Of a stretch of 64,000 nt of DNA, positions 1 through 9,137 are shown piece by piece (within the stretch, counting starts at the first letter, position 1; every line of letters begins with the position of its first letter). The stretch is taken from NCBI GenBank assembly GCA_964574335.1, contig CAZNNH010000011.1, positions 9,127 to 73,126 of the forward strand, in the 5' to 3' direction. Below the pieces are notes generated by a model that worked only from the letters and a program-made list of their open reading frames with translations, made no database searches and was not told where the DNA came from. This DNA is from CAZNNH01 sp964574335. Its GTDB lineage: Bacteria > Acidobacteriota > Vicinamibacteria > Fen-336. The translations under genes and the position numbers were made by a program.

Positions 1-349
1 CGATGTGGCCCGGGTCGAGCAGCGGCTCGTCACCCTGTACGTTGACCACGACGTCGCCTCCCAGCCGCCGCGCCGCCTCCGCCACCCGGTCCGTTCCTGA
101 GCGGTGATCCGGCGAGGTCATCACGGCCTCCCCACCGAAGTCTCGCACCGTGGCGGCGATCCTCTCGTCGTCGGTGGCCACCGCCAACCGGTTGAGGGTT
201 TGCGCTCGCGAGGCGCGCTCGTAGACGTGCTGGATCAGCGGTCGGCCCTGGATCGGCGAGAGAGGCTTCCCCGGCAGCCGAGTGGAGGCGAAGCGCGCCG
301 GGATGATCGCGACGATGACCAAACGATCGGGGCCTCGTGTACGGGGCAT
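1..349 (-). CDS. kdsB: KdsB, CMP-KDO synthetase (fragment, gene continues beyond window)
   Basis: Activates KDO with CTP for lipid A-core synthesis in the cytoplasm. Only the first ~116 residues are in the window; the rest lies beyond position 1. The reverse strand reads IIPARFASTRLPGKPL, the nucleotide-binding signature of the family, followed by ATDDERI and VVNVQGDEPLLDP, all in the expected order. ATG at 349 is used; a TTG at 322 would give a start (MVIVAIIPAR) closer to typical KdsB N-termini. The YfhO-like gene upstream on the same strand runs into this gene by 115 nt in another frame, which is odd. Presence of KdsB implies an LPS-bearing diderm. Identity is seen directly and I am confident in it. 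Confidence 0.9.
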   Translation of the reverse strand, partial: MPRTRGPDRLVIVAIIPARFASTRLPGKPLSPIQGRPLIQHVYERASRAQTLNRLAVATDDERIAATVRDFGGEAVMTSPDHRSGTDRVAEAARRLGGDVVVNVQGDEPLLDPGHI

Positions 350-2934
350 CCTAGCGGGGCGCCGCCGGCCAAGTCAATTCGTACGCGGCGCCCGAAGTGA
401 ATTCGGTCGCCGCTATCAAGCGGGGGGCTCCCGCCCCCCGATCCCCCGGACCCGGCGCCTTCCGACGCCACGTCTGGCCCGACGGGCGGCGGCTGGTGCG
501 CCGGCCCGCCGCCGACCGTTCGCCTCCCCGAGCGGGCCAGCGCCAGCGTCAGGCAGGCGGCCAGCAGGGAGACGGCCAGACCGGGGAGGAGGCCGGGCGG
601 CCGGTAGGCGAGGACCACGTGGCTGCGGCCCGGGGGCACCCGGACCGCGCGGTGCCGGCCGTCGGCGCGGAGCAGCTCGGCCGGATCCCCGTCGACCCAG
701 GCCCTCCACCCGTCGGCGTAGGCATCGCGCACCACCAGCACGGCGGTGGTGTCCGTCTCCGCCTTCAGCTCGACCCGATCCGTCCCCTCCCGCAGCGAGA
801 CGACGTGTCCCGATCCCGAGACCAGGGGGGCGGCGAGGCCCTCGATGGCGGCCTCGCCAGCATCCAGGAACCCGGGGGTGGCGGCCATCGTCTCGGCGGC
901 GACCCGATCCGCGGCGGGTCGCGCTCGCCGGGCCAGGGCGCGCAGCGGAATCGGGTCGCGGAGCGCGTACACGTTCAGGCCCAGCGGGGCGATCCGCGCT
1001 GGCGTCAACCGCTCGTCCAGCCTCAAGTCGTCGTGAGAGAGAGGGTCGAGGCTCAGCAGGTGGGTCACCCCGGCTCGGCGCAGTCGGGGGAGCAGCCGGT
1101 CGAGGTCCGTGCAGGCGGCCTGCTCAGGTGCCGAGACCCGCTCCGAGGGGACCAGCATCGTGAGGTCGCGGGTGAGGGCGCTCGGAACCCGAGCCGGAAC
1201 GTTGAAGTACGGGCTCAGGATCTCGTGGTTGACGGCAAAGGTCCACACCTCGTGGCCGGCCGGCCTCGCCGCGCGAGCCCGGTGGTAGGCGAGGCTGAAG
1301 GAGGGCTCACACGTGAACACCCGCCCTCCCTCGGCACGCAGCTCCCGGACCAGAGCGGCGGTCTCGGGGGAGAGCCGATGGAACGCCGGCGTGACCGTTG
1401 GGTTGAGGCCGGCTCCGGTGCGCAACAGGTCCACGCCGAGGAGCGCCACCACGCCCACCACGGCCAGGGCCGGCCGCAGACGCCCCCATCCCGCCGCCCC
1501 GGCCAGCAGACCCACCAGCACGGCCAGGATCCCTCCCATGGCGGCGTCGCCGAGGACGTGGGCGGCGGCGCCGATCCGGGCCCCCCCGACCAGCTCGGGT
1601 GGCAGGAGCGTCGCCAGCAGGCGGCCGAGCAGGCCCGGCGCGACGAGGGGCAGCAGCGGGGCCATCGCCAGGGTGATGCCGGGGGCCAGGGAGCAGGCCG
1701 CCAGGCGACGGAAGGCCCGCCGGCCCTGCTGGGCCAGCTTGGCGACACCGATGCCGGCCAGCAGCGAGACGGCGAGGTGCACGGTGAAGAAGGCCTTGGT
1801 GGGGAAGCGGAACTTGCGGAGCCAGGGCAGGGCGTCGACCAGGGGCGCGAGGCCGGCGAAGCGGCCCAGGCAGGCCAAGACCGCCACCGCCGCCAGGAGC
1901 AGGGCCCGGCGCGCCCACCGGTGGTCCGAGCCGGCTCCCAGGCCGGCCAGGGCCAGCGCCGTCGCGCCGAGGTAGAGGCTGGCGACGTAGGGGAACCCCA
2001 ACGGGAAGAAGGACTGGCCCCAGAAACGGTCGGCCAGGCGGAAGAGGTCGCCGTAAAGGCCGCCGATCACGACCTGCAGGAACGTCACCGGGTGGACGGA
2101 ATGGGCCAGCACCACGCTGGTATCGAAGCCGGTCTCCCGGGCGCTGCCTTGGACCAGTGCTCCGAGCGGCCACAGAACGAAGGCCGAGAGCCCGGCTCCC
2201 AGCACGGCGGCGGCGCACACCCGCCCGGCCCGGGCGGCGGCGCCGGCTCCCAGCGCCAGCACACCGCCGAAAAGAAGCGCCTGGAGGGCGATCTCGACGC
2301 CGGTCGTCGACAGCATCAGGGCGGTGACCGCCGCCGCGGCGGCGACCTGGCGGCGCCCGCCTTCGCCCGCCCGAACCAGCGTCAGCACCACCAGCGGCGC
2401 CCAGGCCATGGTCTCGAAGTACACGTAGAGGTTGAGGCAGGCGAGGAAGAAGCCGCCCAGGCTGTACGTGAGCGCCGCCGCCGCCGCCGCCAATCGGCCC
2501 AGGCCGCCGCCACGCGCCAGCAGGAACATCGATAGCGCCGCCACCGGCCCATGCAGGGCCAGCAGCAGGGAGATCCCCCACGGCGTGGGGGCGGCCGCCT
2601 GCAGCAGGTCGATCGGATAGCCGAGGGCCGGAAGCAGCAGGGCCTCGCCTTCGTGGGAGTAGGGGTTCCAGGCGCGGAGCTCTCCGAGACCAAGGCCATC
2701 GGCCACCAGCTCGCGCAACGGCAGGAACTGCCGCGAGAGATCTCGGAAGTAGAAGCTCTCTCCGGCCAGCAGGCCGCGGGCGAAGGGCAGGAACGCGCAA
2801 AACGCCACCGCCGCCACGGGGGCCAGCCGTCTCAAGACCGTGGCCGGTCGCGGGATGGCCGGCGGCTCGGTGGCGCCTTCGCCTGACCCAGGGCGGCTGG
2901 TGGCCCGTGACATCCTCGTGCGTGATTCGTCCAC
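235..2934 (-). CDS. YfhO-type polytopic membrane protein (subtype A)
   Basis: Large membrane protein of 899 aa resembling the YfhO family, which is linked to glycosylation of surface polymers. An N-terminal TM is followed by a periplasmic FYFRDLSRQFLP / WNPYSHEGE motif, about a dozen hydrophobic segments to roughly residue 500, a soluble domain, and a C-terminal beta-type domain (YADGWRAWVDG ... RADGRHRAV) before a last TM. The closest relative here is the gene at 6484-8844. GTG at 2934 is the first start; ATG at 2913 is also possible. The last ~65 residues are Gly/Arg/Ser-rich, have no counterpart in that paralogue and overlap kdsB by 115 nt. Either the stop was lost or there is a frameshift near 440. 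It is preceded by a GT2 gene 33 nt upstream, so it is probably in that operon. Confidence 0.8.
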   Translation of the reverse strand: MDESRTRMSRATSRPGSGEGATEPPAIPRPATVLRRLAPVAAVAFCAFLPFARGLLAGESFYFRDLSRQFLPLRELVADGLGLGELRAWNPYSHEGEALLLPALGYPIDLLQAAAPTPWGISLLLALHGPVAALSMFLLARGGGLGRLAAAAAALTYSLGGFFLACLNLYVYFETMAWAPLVVLTLVRAGEGGRRQVAAAAAVTALMLSTTGVEIALQALLFGGVLALGAGAAARAGRVCAAAVLGAGLSAFVLWPLGALVQGSARETGFDTSVVLAHSVHPVTFLQVVIGGLYGDLFRLADRFWGQSFFPLGFPYVASLYLGATALALAGLGAGSDHRWARRALLLAAVAVLACLGRFAGLAPLVDALPWLRKFRFPTKAFFTVHLAVSLLAGIGVAKLAQQGRRAFRRLAACSLAPGITLAMAPLLPLVAPGLLGRLLATLLPPELVGGARIGAAAHVLGDAAMGGILAVLVGLLAGAAGWGRLRPALAVVGVVALLGVDLLRTGAGLNPTVTPAFHRLSPETAALVRELRAEGGRVFTCEPSFSLAYHRARAARPAGHEVWTFAVNHEILSPYFNVPARVPSALTRDLTMLVPSERVSAPEQAACTDLDRLLPRLRRAGVTHLLSLDPLSHDDLRLDERLTPARIAPLGLNVYALRDPIPLRALARRARPAADRVAAETMAATPGFLDAGEAAIEGLAAPLVSGSGHVVSLREGTDRVELKAETDTTAVLVVRDAYADGWRAWVDGDPAELLRADGRHRAVRVPPGRSHVVLAYRPPGLLPGLAVSLLAACLTLALARSGRRTVGGGPAHQPPPVGPDVASEGAGSGGSGGGSPPLDSGDRIHFGRRVRIDLAGGAPLGCPVHEAPIVWSSSRSSRRASPPLGCRGSLSRRSRADR

Positions 2935-2967
2935 CGCTCTAGCACCCCACCGCCGCCGGCCTGCTCC

Positions 2968-3921
2968 CTAGGCGCGCGGGGCACCGTCAGCGAAGCCGAC
3001 CCGCTCGGCGACCAGATACAGCGGGCGCGCCTTCACCTCCTCGTAGATCCGGGCGATGTACTCGCCCACGATCCCGATGGTGGTGAGCTGGACCCCTCCG
3101 AGGAACATCACCAGCACCACCGTCGAGGCCCAGCCCCAGGGGAGCTCGATCCACCGGCTCAGGCGCAGGAAGACCACCAGGGCGATTCCCACGAAGCCCC
3201 CGGCCGAGACCAGCAGCCCCAAGAGGAGCGCCATCTTGAGCGGCAACGTCGAGAACGAGAGGATCCCGTCGAGGCCGAGCTTGACGAGCTTGGCCAGCGA
3301 GTACTTGGAGCGGCCGCGGTGCCTTGCCGGCCGCTCGTAGGCAATCCCCTTCTGGCGCAGGCCGACCCAGCTCCGCATGCCCCGCAGGAACCGGGTCCGC
3401 TCCGGCATCGCCCGCAGTTGGTCCACCACCTCTCGATCGAGCAACGAGAAGTCGCCGCTGTCGAGCGGGATCTCGATGTCGGCGAGCAGGCGCAGCGCCC
3501 GGTAGAAGAGGTGATACACGCCGCGCTTCAGGGGCCCTTCCTCGAGCCGCAGGCGCCGTCCGAACACCACCTGGAAGCCCTGCCGCCACTCCTCCACGAA
3601 CGATCGGATCAGCTCGGGGGGGTCCTGCAGGTCGGCGTCGATCAGCACCGCCGCGTCTCCCGAGCAATGGTCGAGCCCGGCGGCCAGCGCCGCCTGGTGG
3701 CCGAAGTTCCGGGTCAGCCGCAGCACCTTGATGCGGCCGTCCTGCGCCGCGGCCTGCCTGAGGTAGGCGAGCGACCCGTCCTGGCTCCCGTCGTCGACGA
3801 ACAGGATCTCGGCCTCGCAGCCCAGCTCGGCCAGGGTCGCCTGCAGGCGGGCCAGGAAGTGCGGGAGGACCGTCTCCTCGTCGAGGACCGGCACGATGAC
3901 CGAGAGCTTGTGTAGTGCCAT
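2968..3921 (-). CDS. GT2 polyprenyl-phosphate glycosyltransferase (GtrB/ArnC/DPM1-like)
   Basis: Predicted to transfer a sugar from a nucleotide donor to a polyprenyl phosphate at the inner membrane. The 317-aa protein starts with SVIVPVLDEE, has the donor-site VDDGSQDGS, the metal-binding DADLQDPPEL and the acceptor loop DSGDFSLLDREVV. Two C-terminal TM segments (about 235-255 and 270-290) are followed by the GEYIARIYEEVKARP tail typical of GtrB-like enzymes. ATG at 3921 is chosen because the family consensus starts here; the open frame extends to 4269 but that part overlaps the acyltransferase gene in another frame. It follows that gene by 23 nt, in one leftward operon. Confidence 0.9.
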   Translation of the reverse strand: MALHKLSVIVPVLDEETVLPHFLARLQATLAELGCEAEILFVDDGSQDGSLAYLRQAAAQDGRIKVLRLTRNFGHQAALAAGLDHCSGDAAVLIDADLQDPPELIRSFVEEWRQGFQVVFGRRLRLEEGPLKRGVYHLFYRALRLLADIEIPLDSGDFSLLDREVVDQLRAMPERTRFLRGMRSWVGLRQKGIAYERPARHRGRSKYSLAKLVKLGLDGILSFSTLPLKMALLLGLLVSAGGFVGIALVVFLRLSRWIELPWGWASTVVLVMFLGGVQLTTIGIVGEYIARIYEEVKARPLYLVAERVGFADGAPRA

Positions 3922-3944
3922 GTGCTCCGGGACCGGTCGCGATG

Positions 3945-4487
3945 TTACTCCAGCTTCCGGACCACCCGGGCCGGGACCCCGGCCACCAGCGAGCGTTCCG
4001 GAACGTCGCGCGTGACCACGCTGCCGGCCCCCACGAACGCGCCCGCTCCGATTCTCACCCCCGAGAGTAGCGTCACGTTGGCGCCGACGAAGGCCCCGTG
4101 CCCGATCGCCACCGGCGCGGCGGTGGGCGGGAAACGCGCCTGCAGCGGATGGTCGCGGAATCCCACGTTCATGTGGGTCAGCACCAGCACCCGTTCCGCC
4201 AGAGTGACCCGGTCCGCGAGGTGGATCTCCTCGGCCAGGTCCAGCAGGCACTCGTCGCCCAGGAAGCACTCGTCGCCCACGTGGAGGCCGGCCAGGCCTC
4301 GGCGGTACAGGTTGAAGAAGCGGACGTCGTGAAGGACCGTCTCCGACCCGATGTGTGCGCCCAGGAGCCGCAGCCAGGCCGCCCGCAGCGGCGGAAACAG
4401 TGCCAGCCGATACGGCAGCATCAGCAGAGTGGTCAGGGCGAAACGGGTCGTCTTACGCCAGCCGATCTCCCGCAGCGCCTTCAGCAT
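3945..4487 (-). CDS. Left-handed beta-helix acyltransferase (LbH, WcaF/Maa-like)
   Basis: Small (180 aa) hexapeptide-repeat acyl- or acetyltransferase. Imperfect hexapeptide repeats run from about residue 45 (IGSETVL, VGDECFLGDECLL) to 170 (IGHGAFVGANVTLLSGVRIGA, VGAGSVVTRDVP, VAGVPARVVRKLE). The C-terminal motif is the classic sugar O-/N-acetyltransferase ending. The N-terminus is amphipathic or hydrophobic (FALTTLLMLPYRLALFPPLR). ATG at 4487 overlaps the stop of the upstream GT2 by 7 nt (4481-4487), implying coupling. Next to a WecE-like transaminase it could acetylate an amino- or deoxysugar. That substrate is inference. Confidence 0.85.
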   Translation of the reverse strand: MLKALREIGWRKTTRFALTTLLMLPYRLALFPPLRAAWLRLLGAHIGSETVLHDVRFFNLYRRGLAGLHVGDECFLGDECLLDLAEEIHLADRVTLAERVLVLTHMNVGFRDHPLQARFPPTAAPVAIGHGAFVGANVTLLSGVRIGAGAFVGAGSVVTRDVPERSLVAGVPARVVRKLE

Positions 4488-5248
4488 GTGGTCCGCGAGG
4501 AGGACGACGGGAGCTCGCGGTGGAAAGCCCAGAGCTTGCGGAAGTAGGCGAGCGAATCGCTTAGCCCGCTCACCTTCGAGGTCTTGTCGAAGCGCCGGAT
4601 GTAGGCGCCCGGGACCTCGACGATTCGCAGGCCGTGGCGCAGCGAGCGCACCATGAACTCGGTGTCCCAGAACCAACCTGGATCGCGGATCTCGTCGAGC
4701 ACGGGGAGCAGGCGGTCGCGCCGGAAGAACTTGTAGCCGGTCTCGGTGTCGTGGAGCGGGACGTGGAGCAGCCTTTGCACCAGCCAGGAGTAGCCGCGGC
4801 TCTGCAGGTAGCGGTCCAGTGAGCGGAGCTGGAACGCGTAGATGCGCCGCACCGTCGCCACGTCCGCTCCCCGCTCGATGGCTCGGACCAACGAGGGGAT
4901 GTAGCGCGAGTGGACCTCGAGGTCGACGTCCAGGTAGCCGACGATGGGTCCCAGCGCGGCGCGGAAACCGTCGCTGACGGTGGCGCCCCGGCCCAGGTTC
5001 TGTTCGTGGAACAGCACCTGGATCTCGGTGTCCGGGTGGGCCTCTACCAACGACCGGATGATCTCGCGAGTGCGGTCGCGGCTGTGGTCGTCGACGAAGA
5101 CGATCTCGAAGGGGCGGCCCAGCTCGCCCAGGGTGTCGAGGATCTCCGGGAAGCTCTGCCCGAGGACCTCTTCCTCGTTGTAGCAGGCAAGCACGACGCT
5201 CACCTCGGGGCAGCCATTCCGGCCACCGGGAGGGTCGGCTCGGCTCAC
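4481..5248 (-). CDS. GT2 family glycosyltransferase
   Basis: A 255-aa GT-A fold enzyme. VSVVLACYNEEEVL and EIVFVDDHSRDRT form the nucleotide-sugar pocket, GYLDVDLEVH carries the DxD-type metal site, and GYKFFRRD near residue 190 resembles the acceptor region of dolichol-phosphate-mannose-like enzymes. There are no C-terminal TM helices, unlike the GT2 at 2968. GTG at 5248 overlaps the stop of the transaminase gene (GTGA, 5245-5248), which fixes the start; the long upstream open frame is a shadow inside wecE. It probably forms a lipid-linked or glycan intermediate using the sugar made by the neighbour. Confidence 0.88.
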   Translation of the reverse strand: MSRADPPGGRNGCPEVSVVLACYNEEEVLGQSFPEILDTLGELGRPFEIVFVDDHSRDRTREIIRSLVEAHPDTEIQVLFHEQNLGRGATVSDGFRAALGPIVGYLDVDLEVHSRYIPSLVRAIERGADVATVRRIYAFQLRSLDRYLQSRGYSWLVQRLLHVPLHDTETGYKFFRRDRLLPVLDEIRDPGWFWDTEFMVRSLRHGLRIVEVPGAYIRRFDKTSKVSGLSDSLAYFRKLWAFHRELPSSSSRTTC

Positions 5249-6378
5249 GGCAGGGAGCTCCTCACCGCAGACACTACCCGCTGCACGTCGCTTTCCCGCA
5301 TCTGGGCATGGAGCGGCAGCCGGAGCAGGCAACGCGCCACTCGCTCGGTGACCGGAAGGCTGGATCCGGCCGGGCCACCGAGCTTCCCACCCATCGACGA
5401 CTCGTGAAGCGGGACGTAGTGGAAGGTGGCCAGGATCCCCGACGAGCGCAGGAGCTCCATGCACCGATCGCGGTCGGCCTCGGCGTCGAAGAGCAGGTGG
5501 AAGATGTGGTGGCTTGTGAGGCGGTCCGGCAGAGCCGCTGGCAGCCGCACCCGGTGGGCCTCGGCCCACTCGCCGAGCTCCTTGCGGTAGCGGGAGAAGA
5601 GTCCGGCCCGGCGCGCCTGGATCTCGTCGAGCTTGTCGAGCTGCGCGTCCAGGATCGCCGCCAGGACGTCCGAGAGCACGTAGCTGCTCCCCTCCATCAC
5701 CCACGTGTACTTGTCGATCTCGCCGCGCAGGAACGCGGCGCGGTTGGTCCCCTTCTCCCGCATGATCTCAGCGTTGCGGATCAGTTCCTCGTCCTGCAGG
5801 GCCAACGCGCCTCCTTCCCCGCAGGTGATGTTCTTGGTCTCGTGGAAGCTGAAGCAGCCGGCGTCACCCAGGGTTCCGAGCGGGCGACCGGAAAGCCGGG
5901 CCCCCAGAGCGTGAGCCGCGTCCTCCACCACGCGAAGGCGATGCTGCCGGGCCAGTGCCAGCAGCCCGTCCATGTCGCAGGCCAGGCCGCCGTAGTGGAC
6001 CGGGAGCAGGGCGACGGTGGCTGGGGAGATCCGCCGTTCGACGTCCCGAGGGTCGAGCCCGAGGGTAGTCTCCTCGATGTCCGCGAACACCGGACGGGCA
6101 CCGACCCTGAGCACGGCGTTGGCGGTGGAGACGAACGTGAACGACGGGCAGATCACCTCGTCCCCCGTTCCGATCCCGAGCGCCAGCAGGGCCAGCTCCA
6201 TGGCGTGGGTGCACGAGGTGGTCAGCAGCACCCGCCGGGCGCCGAGCAGCGCCGCCAGCCTCCGCTCGACCTGCCGGCCGAACGGTCCGTCACCGGAAAG
6301 CTGCGAAGCGAGCGCCTTTCGCACGCGATCGAGCTCGAGCTGGTCGATCCAGGGCGACGATAGCGGGATCTTGTCCAT
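5245..6378 (-). CDS. wecE: WecE-like dTDP-4-amino-4,6-dideoxygalactose transaminase (DegT/DnrJ/EryC1/StrS)
   Basis: PLP-dependent sugar aminotransferase, 377 aa, close in length and motifs to enterobacterial WecE/RffA, which makes dTDP-Fuc4N. CPSFTFVSTANAV and PVHYGGLACDMD match the family; VVEDAAHALGA precedes CFSFHETKNITCGEGG, whose Lys is the Schiff-base lysine. REKGTNR and the C-terminal FHYVPLHES block also match WecE. First gene of a leftward operon (transaminase, GT2, acyltransferase, GT2, YfhO). The ATG has no clear Shine-Dalgarno. The exact sugar product is inferred from family resemblance. Confidence 0.88.
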   Translation of the reverse strand: MDKIPLSSPWIDQLELDRVRKALASQLSGDGPFGRQVERRLAALLGARRVLLTTSCTHAMELALLALGIGTGDEVICPSFTFVSTANAVLRVGARPVFADIEETTLGLDPRDVERRISPATVALLPVHYGGLACDMDGLLALARQHRLRVVEDAAHALGARLSGRPLGTLGDAGCFSFHETKNITCGEGGALALQDEELIRNAEIMREKGTNRAAFLRGEIDKYTWVMEGSSYVLSDVLAAILDAQLDKLDEIQARRAGLFSRYRKELGEWAEAHRVRLPAALPDRLTSHHIFHLLFDAEADRDRCMELLRSSGILATFHYVPLHESSMGGKLGGPAGSSLPVTERVARCLLRLPLHAQMRESDVQRVVSAVRSSLP

Positions 6379-6468
6379 GGCCGCGGCGGTGGTGGCGCGA
6401 GTATGGTAGCGCAGATCTCGAGGCGGGCTGTGACTTGCCCGAGCCCGCTCGGCGACGCCGGCTCATAC

Positions 6469-6474
6469 TATGAT
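6469..6474 (+). promoter_or_regulatory. Candidate -10 element of YfhO-type gene
   Basis: TATGAT sits 9 nt before the TTG at 6484. No good -35 lies at 16-18 nt (TTGCCC at 6435-6440 is too far). If real, the transcript would begin at about 6481 and be near-leaderless. Weak on its own, but it fits the pattern seen at other genes here. Confidence 0.35.
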
Positions 6475-6483
6475 GGCACTGTC

Positions 6484-8844
6484 TTGTCCCTGCTGCGACT
6501 CGAAGTATCCTCCCCGCGGGACCGTCGGGTCTCCGCCGCGCTGGCGGCACTGGTGGCGCTGGTGGCCTTCCTGCCCTTTGCCCGCGGCGTCTTCCGTGGC
6601 GAGACCTTCTACTTCCGCGACCTCGGCCGGCAGTTCTTTCCCGAGCGCGCGTTCGTGCTCGAAGGGCTGCGGGTCGGGGAGCTGCGCTTCTGGAACCCGT
6701 TGGTGCACGAGGGGGAGCCGTTGCTGCTGCCTCCCGTCGCCTATCCCTTGGACTTGCTTCAGGTGCTCTCGCCCGGCCCGGCCGGGCTCACGTTGTCGCT
6801 CGCCCTCCACCTGCCGCTGGCAGCGCTCGGCTTCACGCTGCTGACACGGCGGCTGGGACTCTCTCCGCTGGCCGGGGCCGGGGGCGCCCTCGTCTATGCC
6901 CTCGGAGGCTTCGCGCTGTCGTCGGTCAACCTCTACCTCTACGTCCAGGCGTTGGCCTGGGCGCCTTTGGTGGTGCTCGCGCTTCGAGAGGCCGCCCTCG
7001 GCGGGCCCCGCGCCTGGGCCTTCGGCGGCCTCGTCACCGCCGTGGCGCTCTCCACCGGCGGCGTCGAAGTCGTGGCCCAGGCGATGCTGATGGCGGTGGT
7101 GATCGTGGCGGGGCGGGTGCCGGCCCGCTTCGGCCGGCTGGCTGTGGCGATCGTCCTGGGGGCGGCCTTGTGTGGTCCGACGCTGCTGGTGATGGGGGCC
7201 CAGCTCGGGGGCAGCGCTCGCGCCGCCGGCTTCTCGGTGCGTCAGGCGCTCGGCTTCTCGGTGCATCCGGTCACCCTGCTTCAAGTGGTGGTGGCAGGCC
7301 TGCTCGGCGACCCCGCCAACCTCGTCGATCGTTTCTGGGGGGTCCGCTTCTTCGAAGCGATGCCCTACTTCCTGAGCCTCTATCTGGGCTGTCTCGCGCT
7401 GGCGTTCGCCGTTCTCGGGTTGCGCTTCGCTCCCCGCCTCGGGGCCCGCATCGCGCTGCTCGTGGGGCTTGCCCTCCTGGTCTCGCTCGGTCGGTACGCC
7501 CGGCTGGACCTCCTGATCGAGGCGGTGCCGGCCTTCAGGGCCTTCCGCTACCCGGCCAAGGCCTTCTTCACCGTCCACCTCGGGGTGGCGCTCCTGGCCG
7601 CCCTGGGCGTCCACGCCCTGGGCCAGCCGGGGCGCCGTGCCTGGTCTTGGCTGACCGTGACCGCCGGCGCGGCCGGGGGGCTGCTGGTTGCCGCCCCGCT
7701 GTTGCCCCGCCTGTTGCCGGCGACCACCTCTCGGCTCCTGCAGGTGCTGGTGGCCGACTTCTCCGCTCCGGCCCGATACCAGCAGGCCCGCTTCGTGCTC
7801 TGGGACGCCTTCATGGGCGGTCTGCTGGCGGCAGCAGGCGGCCTGATCGCCGCGCTGGTCCTGACGCGGAAGCTCAAGCCCCAGCTCGGGGGCCTGGCGG
7901 TGGTTTCGCTCCTGGCGATCGACCTGCTGCGGGCCGGCGCCGGTCTCAACCCCACTGCCCGGCCGTCGTTTTTCGACCTCTCCCCCGAGATGGCCGGAGC
8001 GACGAGACGGCTGCGCCAGGAGGGAGGGCGGGTCTTCTCCTGCGATCCGGAGCTGGGCGAGGCCTACTGGCAGGCCCGCCGGCGCTACCCGGGCAGCGCC
8101 GAGGTCTGGACCAGCGCCGTCCTCATGGAGACCCTCACTCCGTACTTCAACCTGCCGTACCACGTCTCGACCGCGTACGGCCGCGACCTCAAGATGGTGA
8201 TCCCGGAGCACCGCATCCTGCCCCCCAAGCTGGCGGGCTGCAAGGATTTTGCAGCCATCGCCGAGGGCCTGCGAGAGGCCGGCGTCGCCCACGTGGTGAG
8301 CCTCGACCCCCTCAAGCACGAGCGCCTCCGGCTCCGGGAAGTTCTCGAACCCAGGCGCCTGGCCCCGGTCGCGATCTACGTCTACGACCTGGACCAGCCG
8401 CTGCCGCTCCGTTTCGTGGCCAGCCAGGTGGTGCCGGTCGCCGACCGCGATTCCGCCGAGCGTGTGGCCGCCCAACCCGGCTTCCAAGAGGCGGGCTCCG
8501 TCGCGGTCGAGGCCGGGCTCGAGATCGCTCCGGGCGTGAGAGGCAGCGTCGAGGCTTCGAGCGAGCGCTCCGGACGGATCGAGCTTCAGGTGGAGTCCGA
8601 TGGTGAGAGCGTGGTGGTGCTGCGCGAGGCCTACGCCCCGGGCTGGCGGGCGTTCGTGGACGGTCGGGAGGTCCCGCTGCTGCGGGCCGACGGTCGCCAC
8701 CGGGCGGTGGCCATCCCCGCCGGCCGGAGCCACGTCGTGCTGAGCTACTGGCCGCCCGGGCTCGTCGGTGGCCTGGTCGGGCTGGCGCTGGGAGGTGTGG
8801 CCGTCGTCCTTCTGTGGCGGCGCGGTGACCCCCGGAAGGGTTGA
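6484..8844 (+). CDS. YfhO-type polytopic membrane protein (subtype A)
   Basis: A 786-aa paralogue of the protein at 235-2934, aligned by eye along nearly its whole length: FYFRDLGRQFFPERAF / WNPLVHEGEPLLLPP after TM1, then ~12 hydrophobic segments, FRYPAKAFFTVHLGVALLA in the middle, a soluble region from about residue 510, and a C-terminal YAPGWRAFVDG / RADGRHRAV domain before a last TM. YfhO-type proteins are GT-C-like membrane proteins tied to polymer glycosylation; the substrate is unknown. The frame is open from an ATG at 6403, but those 27 residues look non-coding and the paralogue begins near TTG 6484, so I use TTG. Transcribed divergently from wecE and probably monocistronic. Confidence 0.8.
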   Translation: MSLLRLEVSSPRDRRVSAALAALVALVAFLPFARGVFRGETFYFRDLGRQFFPERAFVLEGLRVGELRFWNPLVHEGEPLLLPPVAYPLDLLQVLSPGPAGLTLSLALHLPLAALGFTLLTRRLGLSPLAGAGGALVYALGGFALSSVNLYLYVQALAWAPLVVLALREAALGGPRAWAFGGLVTAVALSTGGVEVVAQAMLMAVVIVAGRVPARFGRLAVAIVLGAALCGPTLLVMGAQLGGSARAAGFSVRQALGFSVHPVTLLQVVVAGLLGDPANLVDRFWGVRFFEAMPYFLSLYLGCLALAFAVLGLRFAPRLGARIALLVGLALLVSLGRYARLDLLIEAVPAFRAFRYPAKAFFTVHLGVALLAALGVHALGQPGRRAWSWLTVTAGAAGGLLVAAPLLPRLLPATTSRLLQVLVADFSAPARYQQARFVLWDAFMGGLLAAAGGLIAALVLTRKLKPQLGGLAVVSLLAIDLLRAGAGLNPTARPSFFDLSPEMAGATRRLRQEGGRVFSCDPELGEAYWQARRRYPGSAEVWTSAVLMETLTPYFNLPYHVSTAYGRDLKMVIPEHRILPPKLAGCKDFAAIAEGLREAGVAHVVSLDPLKHERLRLREVLEPRRLAPVAIYVYDLDQPLPLRFVASQVVPVADRDSAERVAAQPGFQEAGSVAVEAGLEIAPGVRGSVEASSERSGRIELQVESDGESVVVLREAYAPGWRAFVDGREVPLLRADGRHRAVAIPAGRSHVVLSYWPPGLVGGLVGLALGGVAVVLLWRRGDPRKG

Positions 8845-9137
8845 GGCGGCCCGGCACCGGACCTGCGCTCGCCGGCCCGGGCGCCGCGAGATCGGAGGGC
8901 CGCCCAGGCGTGCTGCCGGGACCGCGAAGGCGGTTCGGTCCGGCTCGTGCTTGACACTCGTCCGCCACCCGCGGTAGCATCCCCAGACGTAACTATCAGA
9001 GAATGCTAGACCTGTTGGGTCGCCAGTGCTTCGTCTGAGCCAACCTCCAGCCGCCGTGGGACGCGCCCCGGGGCCCGGCGACGGCCGGGATCCGGGCACC
9101 GAGGCGTCCCTCTGCTAGGCCCCGATCGAGAAGGACG
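8845..9137. other. Intergenic region: pilB leader
   Basis: This 293-nt gap holds the promoter at 8951-8980 and a predicted untranslated leader of about 150 nt before pilB. The leader is GC-rich and can fold, but I recognise no known riboswitch in it, including the c-di-GMP class. No small ORF with a convincing ribosome binding site is visible. Confidence 0.6.
8951..8980 (+). promoter_or_regulatory. Sigma70-type promoter of the pilB-T-C operon
   Basis: TTGACA (8951-8956), 18-nt spacer, TAGCAT (8975-8980). The -35 is a perfect consensus match. Predicted start is near 8987, leaving a leader of ~150 nt before the pilB ATG at 9138. Confidence 0.75.

Noticed and set aside
8987..9137. A c-di-GMP riboswitch in the pilB leader
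   Set aside because: The conserved GEMM core segments are not visible; I saw only general GC-rich folding potential.
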